Assembly: GCA_041651175.1 (NCBI GenBank)
Contig: JBAZJT010000004.1
Coordinates: 62,001 to 126,000 of the forward strand
Direction: 5' to 3'
Length of the DNA stretch: 64,000 nucleotides
Source: Elusimicrobiales bacterium
Lineage (GTDB): Bacteria; Elusimicrobiota; Elusimicrobia; Elusimicrobiales; Elusimicrobiaceae
The translations under genes were made by a program, and so were the position numbers. The first letter of the stretch is position 1. The number at the start of each line of letters is the position of its first letter. Below the pieces are notes generated by a model that worked only from the letters and a program-made list of their open reading frames with translations, did not search any database and was not told where the DNA came from. Positions 8,932 through 16,669 of this stretch are shown piece after piece.

Positions 8932-9726
8932 TTACCGGCTCAGCAGTATCCTGCCGTCCTCGAAATATTTCATGTTGATTTTGTACGGCCCCGCAAAACG
9001 CTCCCTCGCCTTGCCGTAAACCTGCGCCAGGCGGGCAATTTTCTCCGCGGTGTGCGCGCTGCCGCCCCATTCCACAACCGCGCCGTCGGCCAGCCGCAGC
9101 CGGAAGGAGGTTTCGCCCCTGTCTGCGGCGACAAGCACCGGTTTCGCGGGCAGTTCGGATTCAAATGCGCTTATGCTTTTAAGCATGGCGGCGGTTTCCG
9201 GCCTGAATACGCGCGCGCGGCTGCCCGCCGGCAGCGCAACTGCCAGCAGTTCCGGCGGGGGCGACGGCTCCGCCCCGTAGATTTCGCCGCGCTCGTCCAT
9301 ATAGGCGGTGGATGCTCCCAGCAGCACCCTGGCGCAAGGCTGGCGCCGCCCGGCGGAAACGGAAAGCGTGCGCGAAGCCCATCCCCTGCGCACCGAAACG
9401 CCGCGCAGTTCCGGGAACACGGAAGCTATTTTCCCCTCCAGCCCGCGCGCGTCGGAGGAGGTAACCTCGCTGCCCTGCGGCAGCGCGGCCAGTTTCAGCA
9501 CGGCCTGGCGCGAATCTTCGGGAACGCCGCCCGCGTCAACCGCCGCCAGCCGCCATTTGGCCCATTCCACGGAATTCACGGCCCGGCCCGCGGCGTCCGC
9601 CGCCTTGCGCGCGGCGAAAAAACAGAACACGGCGGCAACCGCCGCCACCGCCGCCATCCTGATGCGCGCGGTTCTGCGGCGCACTGTCTGCGGCCTTGCC
9701 GTAACTTTGTATTTTCTGACCCGCAT
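8932..9726 (-). CDS. ftsQ: Cell division protein FtsQ/DivIB
   Basis: 264 residues: a basic cytoplasmic N-terminus, one membrane segment (about residues 24-42, MAAVAAVAAVFCFFAAR), a POTRA-like domain (VPEDSRQAVLKLAALPQGSEVTSSDARGLEGKIASVFPELRGVSVRR) and a beta domain ending YKINMKYFEDGRILLSR. Sequence is divergent, as usual for FtsQ, but domain order and position before ftsA-ftsZ make the call good. A sigma70-like promoter overlaps the end of the gene upstream, so ftsQAZ may have its own transcript. Confidence 0.9.
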   Translation of the reverse strand: MRVRKYKVTARPQTVRRRTARIRMAAVAAVAAVFCFFAARKAADAAGRAVNSVEWAKWRLAAVDAGGVPEDSRQAVLKLAALPQGSEVTSSDARGLEGKIASVFPELRGVSVRRGWASRTLSVSAGRRQPCARVLLGASTAYMDERGEIYGAEPSPPPELLAVALPAGSRARVFRPETAAMLKSISAFESELPAKPVLVAADRGETSFRLRLADGAVVEWGGSAHTAEKIARLAQVYGKARERFAGPYKINMKYFEDGRILLSR

Positions 9727-9749
9727 AGCGCGCCTCTGTATTTTCAGTA

Positions 9750-9778
9750 ATTATAATAACTTGAGCAGCCCCGCACAA
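9750..9778 (-). promoter_or_regulatory. Predicted sigma70 promoter for ftsQAZ
   Basis: Read on the minus strand: TTGTGC (9778-9773), a 17-base spacer, then TATAAT (9755-9750), 23 bases before the ftsQ start. It overlaps the stop codon of the TauE-like gene. The perfect -10 and optimal spacing support it; no experimental evidence. Confidence 0.6.
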
Positions 9779-10353
9779 ATCAGATAAACCGACATGGCGG
9801 CCAGCGTCAGCCTGCCGATATTGGCCGCCCGCTCCGAGCGCAGAAACGGCTGCAAAGCCGCCGCCGGCAGCACGAAAAGCGAACTTGCCGCGAAAAACCC
9901 GCCAAACATCAGCAGCGCCGCCGGGCCGGGGAGGCCGGCAGCCTTTATGACCGCGCCCGCAAGCGGCGGGCAGGGCGCAATTCCCGTCATAAACCCCAGC
10001 GCAAGCGGCCCCGCGCGCAGCGCGGCGGCCCTTTCGCAGCCGGACCGGCACTGCCACCTGAACACAAAAAACGCCGCCAGCATGTAAGCGCCGGAGGCTA
10101 TGGAGACGAAAGCCGCGGTTTGCGGCCCGGCGGCCTTTTCCAGATACCCGCCGGAAAAAGACGCCGCCAGCGCCGCCGCAGCATAAGCCGCCAGCCTGCC
10201 GCCCAGAAACAGCGCGGTGATGCGCGCCGTCCCCGCCTCCGAAAAAGCCAGCAGCCAGGGCAGCAGCGCCGGACCGCAGGCGGCGGCGCAGTACGGCCCG
10301 GTGGCAAAGCCCAGGGCCGCGCCTTCGGCGATTACCTTAAAATAAGCCGCCAT
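9751..10353 (-). CDS. Sulfite exporter TauE/SafE or UreH-type (DsbD-like) membrane protein
   Basis: 200 residues with about six membrane segments. The two halves carry matching Cys/Pro motifs: GPYCAAACGPALLPWLLA near residue 20 and GFMTGIAPCPPLAGAV near residue 122, as in the UreH-like transmembrane/DsbD family that handles metal or reductant transport. The gene overlaps the polyferredoxin gene upstream by 22 bases, a pairing seen in metal or redox maturation loci. Substrate cannot be told from sequence. Confidence 0.75.
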   Translation of the reverse strand: MAAYFKVIAEGAALGFATGPYCAAACGPALLPWLLAFSEAGTARITALFLGGRLAAYAAAALAASFSGGYLEKAAGPQTAAFVSIASGAYMLAAFFVFRWQCRSGCERAAALRAGPLALGFMTGIAPCPPLAGAVIKAAGLPGPAALLMFGGFFAASSLFVLPAAALQPFLRSERAANIGRLTLAAMSVYLICAGLLKLL

Positions 10354-11414
10354 AACCCATATAACGCTCCGGGAACAAAAAGCGAGCCCAAAGCCCCGCC
10401 AACAGCCAGCCCGCAGAACACAAGCAGCGCGCGCGCGTCAACCGGCGGCTTGCGTCCCAGCACGGTGTATGAAATCGCGCCATGCGGGCATTCGTCAATA
10501 CACCGCCCGCAACGGTTGCAGTATGAAGTTATAGCGGGCTTGCCGCCGGCGGCCTCTATCGCCAACACCGGGCAGGTTTGCCCGCACTGCCCGCAGCCGG
10601 CGCAGGAATTTTCGTCCCTGCTGACGCGGAACGGGTTTATTCTGCCGAAAAAAGACTGCCATGCGCCGAAAGGGCATATCAGCCCGCAGAAACTGCGTTT
10701 GCCGCTTAACACCGGCAAAATCACTATGAACACAACGCCGAGAATTATCATCGCGGCGTTCTGTATTTTCCCCGCCATTCCGGTTTCCGCGAAACCGCAT
10801 GTCATTTTAAGCGGGCAGCCCCACAGGCAGAAAAGCGGATACATCGCCGCCAGCGAGGCCAGCAGCCACAATATCAGCAAAGCGGCGGGAATATCGCGCA
10901 GCGGCGGCGGGATTTTCAGCCGCAGGGGCCGCCATCTCTCCGGCAGCAGCCGGGAAAACCCCTCGTCCAGCCCGCCGTAAAAGCATGCCCAGGAGCACCA
11001 TGCCTGGCCCAATACCAGCGTCGCCGCCAGCCACAGCCCGCCCAGAGTAAGCGGCCCCCACATTTTCCAGCCGCCGGAGAATGCCAGTTGCTGCTGGTAA
11101 ACGAAATCCAGCGCGTTGGCCGACATCGCTATGTGGCAATACGGCGCTTTTCCCGGCCCGCCCAGCCCCAGCTTGTGCCGCAAAATGAAAGCCGCCGCCA
11201 GCGTGATGAAAAAAACCGCCCGCCAGGGCGAAACCTTCCCCGTCCTGATTATGAAAAACCCGCACAGCGCGCAGAACCCCGCCCATGCCGCCGCGAAAAC
11301 CCGCTCATGCGGCGGCGCGACCGGCACGGTAACAAGCAATGCCGCAAGCACCGCCGCCGCGAACATGGCGGACTGCGCGGGCGTCTTTGCATGCTGTCCG
11401 TTCGGAGCGTCCAT
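10332..11414 (-). CDS. NapH/NosR-type polyferredoxin membrane protein
   Basis: 360 residues. Several membrane segments flank cytoplasmic Cys motifs of the 4Fe-4S binding domain type: WCSWACFYGG near residue 140, CLWGCPLKMTC near 205 and FCGLICPFGAWQ near 245. A two-cluster ferredoxin follows (CAGCGQCGQTCPV and CNRCGRCIDECPHGA), then a final membrane helix. Such proteins pass electrons through the membrane to periplasmic or maturation partners. It starts divergently from the plus-strand gene at 11440. Electron donor and acceptor are unknown. Confidence 0.82.
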   Translation of the reverse strand: MDAPNGQHAKTPAQSAMFAAAVLAALLVTVPVAPPHERVFAAAWAGFCALCGFFIIRTGKVSPWRAVFFITLAAAFILRHKLGLGGPGKAPYCHIAMSANALDFVYQQQLAFSGGWKMWGPLTLGGLWLAATLVLGQAWCSWACFYGGLDEGFSRLLPERWRPLRLKIPPPLRDIPAALLILWLLASLAAMYPLFCLWGCPLKMTCGFAETGMAGKIQNAAMIILGVVFIVILPVLSGKRSFCGLICPFGAWQSFFGRINPFRVSRDENSCAGCGQCGQTCPVLAIEAAGGKPAITSYCNRCGRCIDECPHGAISYTVLGRKPPVDARALLVFCGLAVGGALGSLFVPGALYGLWRLILR

Positions 11415-11439
11415 GATTTTTATAGTATATCAATTGGAA

Positions 11440-13431
11440 ATGAGGGCCGCGTATCTTTCATACGGTTTCTGCGCCGTGATTTTTCAACTCGCGCTGCTGC
11501 GCGAGCTGGCCGCGCTTATGACCGGCCACGAACTGATGATAGGCCTGTGCCTGTCGTCCTGGCTGGCCTGGTCGGCGGCGGGCTGCGCGGTGCGCGTTCC
11601 GGCCTCCGCGGCGGCGGTTTTCGCGGTTTCCGGCGCGGCTTCCGTCGCGCTGTGCAGAATCGCGGGGGGCTTCATAGACCCCGGCATAATTCCGGGAATA
11701 TTCCGGCAGGCGTTTTTTGCGGTTGTCCTGTGCGCGCCGGCGGCGCTGGCCTCCGGCATGGCGGCCCGCGCGCTGCTGGGGAAACCGCGCGAATTCTATT
11801 GCTGGGAAGCGGCGGGGGCTTTTATCGCGGGGATAATTTACTCCGCCTTTCTTGCGCCGGTTCTGCGCATTGAGATAATATGCGCCGCCGCCGGAACGGT
11901 GTTTTTCGCGGTTTGCGCCCGCAAAAATCCGATAGCGATTGCCGCCGTGGCCGCGACCGCCGCGCTCGGCGCGTGGCTGGCCGGGCAGACCGTCGCGCTG
12001 CGCTACGGCGGCTTTGCCGTCGCCGAAATCGTCCAGACGCCCTATTCCAGAATTGCGCTGGCCGGAAACTATTCCGCCGGAACCCTGTTTGAAAACGGCC
12101 TTGTCTCCGCCGCGTGGCCCGCGCCGGAGTATTACGAGCCGCCGGTGCACATCCCGCTTCTGGCCGTGCGGCAGCCCCGGAAAATACTGCTGCTGGGCGC
12201 GGGCGCGCCGCTTGCCGCGCGCGAGGCGCAAAAGCACGGGCCGCCGGAGATAGACATCGTCTCCGCCGACGCCGCCTGGCTTGAAACCGCGCGCGCGCTG
12301 GCCCCGAAGGAAAAAAACATCTCTTTCATCGCGGCGGACCCGCGCGCCTGTCTGCGCGGCGGCGCGCGCTATGACGCGATAATAAATCTCTCCGGCGAGC
12401 CGGCCAGCGCCGCGCTGAACCGGCTCTACACGGCGGAGTTTTTCCGCGCCGCCTCCGCCGCGCTGACGCCCGGCGGCATTCTGGCGTTTGAGCTGGCCTC
12501 CTCGGAAACCTATATTTCCCCGGCGGAGGCGGGGCTCAACGGCTCGGTCATTTCCGCCGCGGGAGAGGCGTTCCCGGAAATAAAACTCGTGCCTGGGGCG
12601 AAAATGCTGGTTCTGGCCTCGCGCGAAAAAATAAATCTTTCGCCGGAGCGGCTGTCCGCCGCGTGGAAGGCGCGGAAAATCCAAAGCTCTTTTGCCAGGC
12701 CGGAGACTTTTCCATTCCTGCTCTCGCCGGAGCGGATGAAATGGCTTGCCAAAACCCTGCCCGCCGCGCCGCCCAATACAGACGAAAAGCCCGCCGCGTA
12801 TCTGCATTCGCTGAAGCTCTTTTCGGACAAAAGCTCCGCGCCCGCCGCGCTGGCCTGCTGCGCGCTGCTGGCGGCGTGCGCGTTTTTCGCGCGCGGGAAA
12901 ATAATCGCCGCCGCAAAATACCTGAAGGAGCCGGCCCACGCGGCGGTTTTCGCGGCGGGGTTTGCCGGCATGGCGGTTGAAACCGCGCTGCTGCTGCGCT
13001 ATCAGCCGGTTTACGGCGCGCTTTACCGGCAGCTGGGGCTGCTGTTTTCGGCATTCATGCTGGGGCTGGCGGCTGGCGGGCGGCTGGGCGGGAGATTTGA
13101 AGGCCGGGCCTGGCTGCCCTGCCTGTGCTGCGCGGCCTGCGCGGCGGGGGCGGCTTTTTATCCGAATCAGTGGCTGCCGCAGGGACTTGCGGGCGGGACC
13201 GCCGTTTTCTGCGCGCTGCTGTTTGCGGCGGGGGCGTCCGGCGGCGCGGTTTATTCCGCGCTGGCCTCCGGCGGAGCGAAGGTCTACGCCGCCGATTTAT
13301 GGGGAGCCTGCGCCGGGGCGGTAATGCCCGCGCTGGCCGCTCCGGCATTATCGGTAAAAGCCGCGCTGCTGATTGCGGCGCTGGCCGCGGCGTGCGGCGC
13401 GGCGGCGGCGCGGAGCGCAAGGCATGAATAA
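11440..13431 (+). CDS. Membrane-embedded spermidine-synthase-like protein
   Basis: 663 residues. An N-terminal set of membrane helices (YLSYGFCAVIFQLALLRELAALMTGHELMIGLCL) is typical of fused spermidine synthase/membrane proteins. A soluble Rossmann-like domain follows (RKILLLGAGAPLAAREAQKHGPP, then IDIVSADAAWLETAR and YDAIINLSGEPASAALNRLYTAEFFRA), then a second set of about six helices. The synthase core is divergent: GxG is present but the usual acidic substrate-binding residues are hard to place, so a polyamine reaction is not assured. Start ATG 11440 chosen; ATG 11413, in frame, is possible. The stop overlaps the next start by 8 bases. Confidence 0.7.
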   Translation: MRAAYLSYGFCAVIFQLALLRELAALMTGHELMIGLCLSSWLAWSAAGCAVRVPASAAAVFAVSGAASVALCRIAGGFIDPGIIPGIFRQAFFAVVLCAPAALASGMAARALLGKPREFYCWEAAGAFIAGIIYSAFLAPVLRIEIICAAAGTVFFAVCARKNPIAIAAVAATAALGAWLAGQTVALRYGGFAVAEIVQTPYSRIALAGNYSAGTLFENGLVSAAWPAPEYYEPPVHIPLLAVRQPRKILLLGAGAPLAAREAQKHGPPEIDIVSADAAWLETARALAPKEKNISFIAADPRACLRGGARYDAIINLSGEPASAALNRLYTAEFFRAASAALTPGGILAFELASSETYISPAEAGLNGSVISAAGEAFPEIKLVPGAKMLVLASREKINLSPERLSAAWKARKIQSSFARPETFPFLLSPERMKWLAKTLPAAPPNTDEKPAAYLHSLKLFSDKSSAPAALACCALLAACAFFARGKIIAAAKYLKEPAHAAVFAAGFAGMAVETALLLRYQPVYGALYRQLGLLFSAFMLGLAAGGRLGGRFEGRAWLPCLCCAACAAGAAFYPNQWLPQGLAGGTAVFCALLFAAGASGGAVYSALASGGAKVYAADLWGACAGAVMPALAAPALSVKAALLIAALAAACGAAAARSARHE

Positions 13432-14857
13432 ACCCAAATGGCCGTATGCGGTTATAGCCGCCGCAATCGCGGCGGTGTTTTACCCCTGCCTTTGCGCCGG
13501 ATACGTAAACTGGGACGATTTCAAGACCGTGGTGGAAAACCCGCTGCTGCAAGACCGCTCCGCGCGCGGTATCGGCGCGCTTTTCTCGTCTTTCACCGCG
13601 GGGCATTACCAGCCGCTGGCGCTGCTGTCATTCATGGCGGAGCAGGCGGCGTTCGGGACCGGCGCAGCCGTATCCCATGCGGTCAATCTGGTTTTGCATC
13701 TGCTTAACTCGTGGCTGGTTTATATGCTGGCAGTCAGATTGCTGGCGGATTGGCGAAAATCGCTTTTTGCCGCGCTTTTGTTCGCCATACATCCGCTGCA
13801 TGTGGAATCCGCCGCGTGGATAAGCGAGCGCAAGGACCTCGTCTACTCGTTTTTTTATCTCTGCGCGCTGCTGGCGTATCTGCGCGGCTGGTACTGGCGG
13901 ACGCTGGGGCTGTTTGCGCTGTCGCTGCTGGGCAAATCCATGGCGGTTACGCTGCCGCTTGTCCTGCTGCTTGTGGACTGGCGCGCCGAAGGGAAAATAA
14001 CCGCCCGGCAGCTGGCGCGGAAACTGCCTTTCGCCGCGCTCTCGCTTGTGTTCGGAATAACCGCGGTTGTTTCCCAGCACAAGGCGGATTTCGCGGCGGC
14101 ATATTCGTGGGACAAAGCTGCGGGCGGGTTCTTTATCGCCTGCGGAAACCTGCTGTTTTATCTGGCGAAATTTATCGCCCCTCTGGGGCTTTCGGCCTTT
14201 TATCCGTTTCCCGGAAAAGGCGAGTTCGCCGTGCCGGGGCTTTATTACGGCGCGCCCGTGCTGATAGCCGCCATACTCTGGTTTTTACGCGGGCATTTGC
14301 GCGGCATGGCGGCATTCGGCCTGCTGTTTTTCGCGGCGGCGATAGCCCCGGCGCTGGAATTTGTGCCGATAGGCCGCGCCATCGCGGCGGACCACTTCAC
14401 CTATTTGCCGTATATCGGAATCATCCTCTGGATTTGCGGCGCGGTCCCGTCCGGGAAACGGGCCGCGGTTTTTGCCGCGCTGTGGCTGGCCGGGCTGGGC
14501 GCGCTGGCGCATCGGCGCTGCCATGTCTGGCAGGACAGCGTTTCGCTCTGGACCGACGCGGCGGAAAAATTCCCCCTTTCCCCGGTAACGCGGATTAATA
14601 AAGGCATCGCGCTGCGCCGCGCCGGGCAGAGCGATGCCGCGCTGTCCGAATTCAGCGCGGCGCTTGCGCTGGACCCGCGCTCGGCGCTGGCGCATTCAAA
14701 TATCGGGATAACGCTCGCTGAAAAAGGCGATATTCCCGCCGCGCTGGAGCATTTCCGCATCGCCGCGGAAACGGAGCCGCAAAACCCGGATTTCCGGCGT
14801 AATCTGAAAATTATTCAGAAGCACAAATCGCGCTCGCCGGAAGAGACGCGGCGGTAA
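13424..14857 (+). CDS. GT-C-type membrane protein with C-terminal TPRs
   Basis: 477 residues, about ten membrane helices. The first loop contains YVNWDDFKTVVENP, the acidic W-D-D motif of GT-C glycosyltransferases in the TMTC/O-mannosyltransferase-like group. The segment FAIHPLHVESAAWISERKDLVYSFFYLCALLAY is also characteristic of that bacterial family. Residues about 395-465 form two TPR units (RINKGIALRRAGQSDAALSEFSAALALDP and SNIGITLAEKGDIPAALEHFRIA). Likely acts at the membrane on lipid-linked sugars or proteins. Its 3' end overlaps the 3' end of hydG by 43 bases on the opposite strand. Confidence 0.78.
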   Translation: MNKPKWPYAVIAAAIAAVFYPCLCAGYVNWDDFKTVVENPLLQDRSARGIGALFSSFTAGHYQPLALLSFMAEQAAFGTGAAVSHAVNLVLHLLNSWLVYMLAVRLLADWRKSLFAALLFAIHPLHVESAAWISERKDLVYSFFYLCALLAYLRGWYWRTLGLFALSLLGKSMAVTLPLVLLLVDWRAEGKITARQLARKLPFAALSLVFGITAVVSQHKADFAAAYSWDKAAGGFFIACGNLLFYLAKFIAPLGLSAFYPFPGKGEFAVPGLYYGAPVLIAAILWFLRGHLRGMAAFGLLFFAAAIAPALEFVPIGRAIAADHFTYLPYIGIILWICGAVPSGKRAAVFAALWLAGLGALAHRRCHVWQDSVSLWTDAAEKFPLSPVTRINKGIALRRAGQSDAALSEFSAALALDPRSALAHSNIGITLAEKGDIPAALEHFRIAAETEPQNPDFRRNLKIIQKHKSRSPEETRR

Positions 14858-16287
14858 TAATCACTCAGGGTATTAAACATCTCCTCCGTGAACTCGCCCG
14901 GCATTCTGGCCTTTATTTCCGCGATTTCCTTTACGATAAGCGCTTCCCCGGCGGTTTTGGTTTCCGGCGAGGCGAAATCGTCCAGCCATTCGCGGAATGT
15001 GAGAACCGCGTTGAGCTTGCAGAACCGCCCCTCCCTGCCGGAGCGCAGCATTTTCATTATATGGTCGCCCGTCCTGCCGCAGCGGTAGCCCGCAGTGCAG
15101 AAAGACGTTATATACCCCATCCCCGCAAGCTCGCGGATAACCTCGTCCAGGCTGCGCGTGTCGCCTAGAATAAACTGCTGTCTGCTGGGCTGCTGGCCGC
15201 CGCGCTCGCTGTAGGAGCCTATGCCGATTTTGGTGGAGGCGTCGCGCTGCGTGCAGACCGGGATGACGGAGCGTATAATCTCCGCCCGTTCACGCGCGGT
15301 TACAATCATGCCGGCATACGGGATTGAAAGCCGGATTACCGACACCAGCCGCTTGAAATCCGCGTCGGAAACCAGATGCCCCGTCTCCTCAGCATACGGC
15401 GTGTTGGCCGCCGCTTCCAGCCGGGGAAAAGAGACGGTGTGCGGCCCTATGCCAAAGCACCGCTCCAGATCCCGAGCGTGGGCGTTTAGGCCCATGACCT
15501 CGTATTTCCAGTCGTAAAGCCCGAACAGCGCGCCCACGGCCACATCGTCAATTCCGGCTTCCTGCGCGCGGTGCAGCGCGTAAAGCCGCCAGCGGTAATC
15601 GCCTTTGATTGTATCCGCCGGATGCGCGGCGGAATAGGTTGTGCGGTGATAGGTTTCCTGAAACACCTGATAGGTGCCTATGCCCGCGGCCTTGAGCTTT
15701 TTCAAATCCTCAACCGTCATCGGCGCGGCATTTACGTTGACGCGGCGGATTTCGCCCGTGCCGCGCCGGGCCGGAACCTTCACGGAATATATGGCCCTTA
15801 TGGTCTCGGAAATATAATCCGCGCCGGTGGAGGGATGCTCGCCGTAAACCACAATCAGCCGTTTGTGGCCGATTGCGCCGGCAAGCACGGCGGCCTCTTT
15901 TTTAACTTCGTCTATGGTCAGGACGCGCCGGTTTATGGCGGAGTTCTCCCGCCGGAAGCCGCAGTAGCGGCAGTTGTTGACGCACAGGTTGCCGCAGTAA
16001 AGCGGCGCGAAAGTAACGACGCGATTGTCGTAAACCTTGCGCTTTACTTTTGACGCCGCGTCAAACATCTCGGCCAGCTGGCCGGGGTTTTCAACGGCAA
16101 GCAGCGCGGCGGTTTCCTGCGCGGAAAGAGTGTTTATCTCCAGCGACTTGGCCAGAATATCGCGCAGCCTTGCATCGTCGGGCGGGGCGGCTTGGCGCAA
16201 AAGCGCCTCCGGCGCGGAATTTTCAATGAAATCCTTCCCGCCGGACAGGTATTTTTCGTATTCCTGCGGCTTTATGTCTAACTGCAT
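14815..16287 (-). CDS. hydG: [FeFe]-hydrogenase maturase HydG (tyrosine lyase)
   Basis: Radical-SAM enzyme that splits tyrosine to supply CO and CN for the H-cluster, 490 residues. The radical-SAM cluster motif is CVNNCRYC at about residue 100-107, within FAPLYCGNLCVNNCRYCGFRR. The C-terminal auxiliary-cluster region reads SFCTAGYRCGRTGDH with a later Cys in GRFCKLNA. In characterised HydG this is CxxC then 22 residues then C (CTACYR); here the second Cys position is Gly and a Cys lies three residues later, giving Cx5Cx19C. It follows the TM1266-type regulator with a 10-base overlap and closes the hydrogenase cluster. HydE and HydF are not in the window. Confidence 0.95.
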   Translation of the reverse strand: MQLDIKPQEYEKYLSGGKDFIENSAPEALLRQAAPPDDARLRDILAKSLEINTLSAQETAALLAVENPGQLAEMFDAASKVKRKVYDNRVVTFAPLYCGNLCVNNCRYCGFRRENSAINRRVLTIDEVKKEAAVLAGAIGHKRLIVVYGEHPSTGADYISETIRAIYSVKVPARRGTGEIRRVNVNAAPMTVEDLKKLKAAGIGTYQVFQETYHRTTYSAAHPADTIKGDYRWRLYALHRAQEAGIDDVAVGALFGLYDWKYEVMGLNAHARDLERCFGIGPHTVSFPRLEAAANTPYAEETGHLVSDADFKRLVSVIRLSIPYAGMIVTARERAEIIRSVIPVCTQRDASTKIGIGSYSERGGQQPSRQQFILGDTRSLDEVIRELAGMGYITSFCTAGYRCGRTGDHIMKMLRSGREGRFCKLNAVLTFREWLDDFASPETKTAGEALIVKEIAEIKARMPGEFTEEMFNTLSDYYRRVSSGERDLCF

Positions 16288-16529
16288 TTGGCCAGCGCGC
16301 TTTTGACCGTTACGTCTTTTACCGCGCCCAGCTTGCCGGTCAGCGCGCCGATTTCGTCATTCGTGCCGTCAACGATAAGCGTGATGACATGAAGGTCGCG
16401 CTGATGGTAAGGCATCCCCATCCGCCCTACGATAATATCGCCGTGCTTGGTGAGGATTTCGTTCACCTTCGGCGCGCTGTGCTTGCGGTCCGCCACCAGA
16501 ACAGCCACCACTCCCACATGCTTGCCCAT
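16278..16529 (-). CDS. TM1266-type iron-only hydrogenase system regulator (ACT/NikR-C-like fold)
   Basis: 83 residues, matching the small protein family found beside HydG and called the iron-only hydrogenase system putative regulator. Characteristic stretches: GVVAVLVADRKHSAPKVNEILTKHGDIIVGRMGMPYHQRDLHVITLIVDG. It has no DNA-binding domain of its own, so the regulator name is a family label rather than shown function. A good AGGAGG precedes the ATG. It lies between two strong hairpins and hydG, so hydG may be expressed at a different level from hydABC. Confidence 0.88.
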   Translation of the reverse strand: MGKHVGVVAVLVADRKHSAPKVNEILTKHGDIIVGRMGMPYHQRDLHVITLIVDGTNDEIGALTGKLGAVKDVTVKSALAKCS

Positions 16530-16549
16530 AACTCCTCCTTTTCAAAACG

Positions 16550-16574
16550 AAAACCGGCCCAAAGGGCCGGTTTT
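16550..16574 (-). terminator. Hairpin upstream of the hydrogenase regulator gene
   Basis: AAACCGGCCC and GGGCCGGTTT form a perfect 10-base stem with a three-base loop (16551-16573), with a further A-T pair outside. On the minus strand it ends in GGTTTTCGTTTTG, a moderate T tract, so it may end or reduce transcription from hydA before the TM1266-type gene. Confidence 0.6.
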
Positions 16575-16628
16575 GTGTCGGCTACCCTTGGCTTCAGAAA
16601 AAATTCCTGACCGCAGGCTGTCAATTTG

Positions 16629-16659
16629 CCGCCTTTGCGCCCGAAGGGCGCAAAGGCGG
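16629..16659 (-). terminator. Strong GC-rich hairpin just after hydA
   Basis: CCGCCTTTGCGCCC and GGGCGCAAAGGCGG make a perfect 14-base stem with a GAA loop (TTC on the minus strand), starting 11 bases past the hydA stop. There is no T tract, so it may act as an RNA stability or processing hairpin rather than a classical terminator. Confidence 0.5.
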
Positions 16660-16669
16660 GTTAATCAGG

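Noticed and set aside
11458..12939. A 493-codon minus-strand open frame
   Set aside because: Shadow of the spermidine-synthase-like membrane gene, with repetitive Arg/Gly content and no ribosome site.
16629..16659. Riboswitch before the hydrogenase regulator gene
   Set aside because: Only simple hairpins are visible, with no conserved junction or known aptamer pattern.
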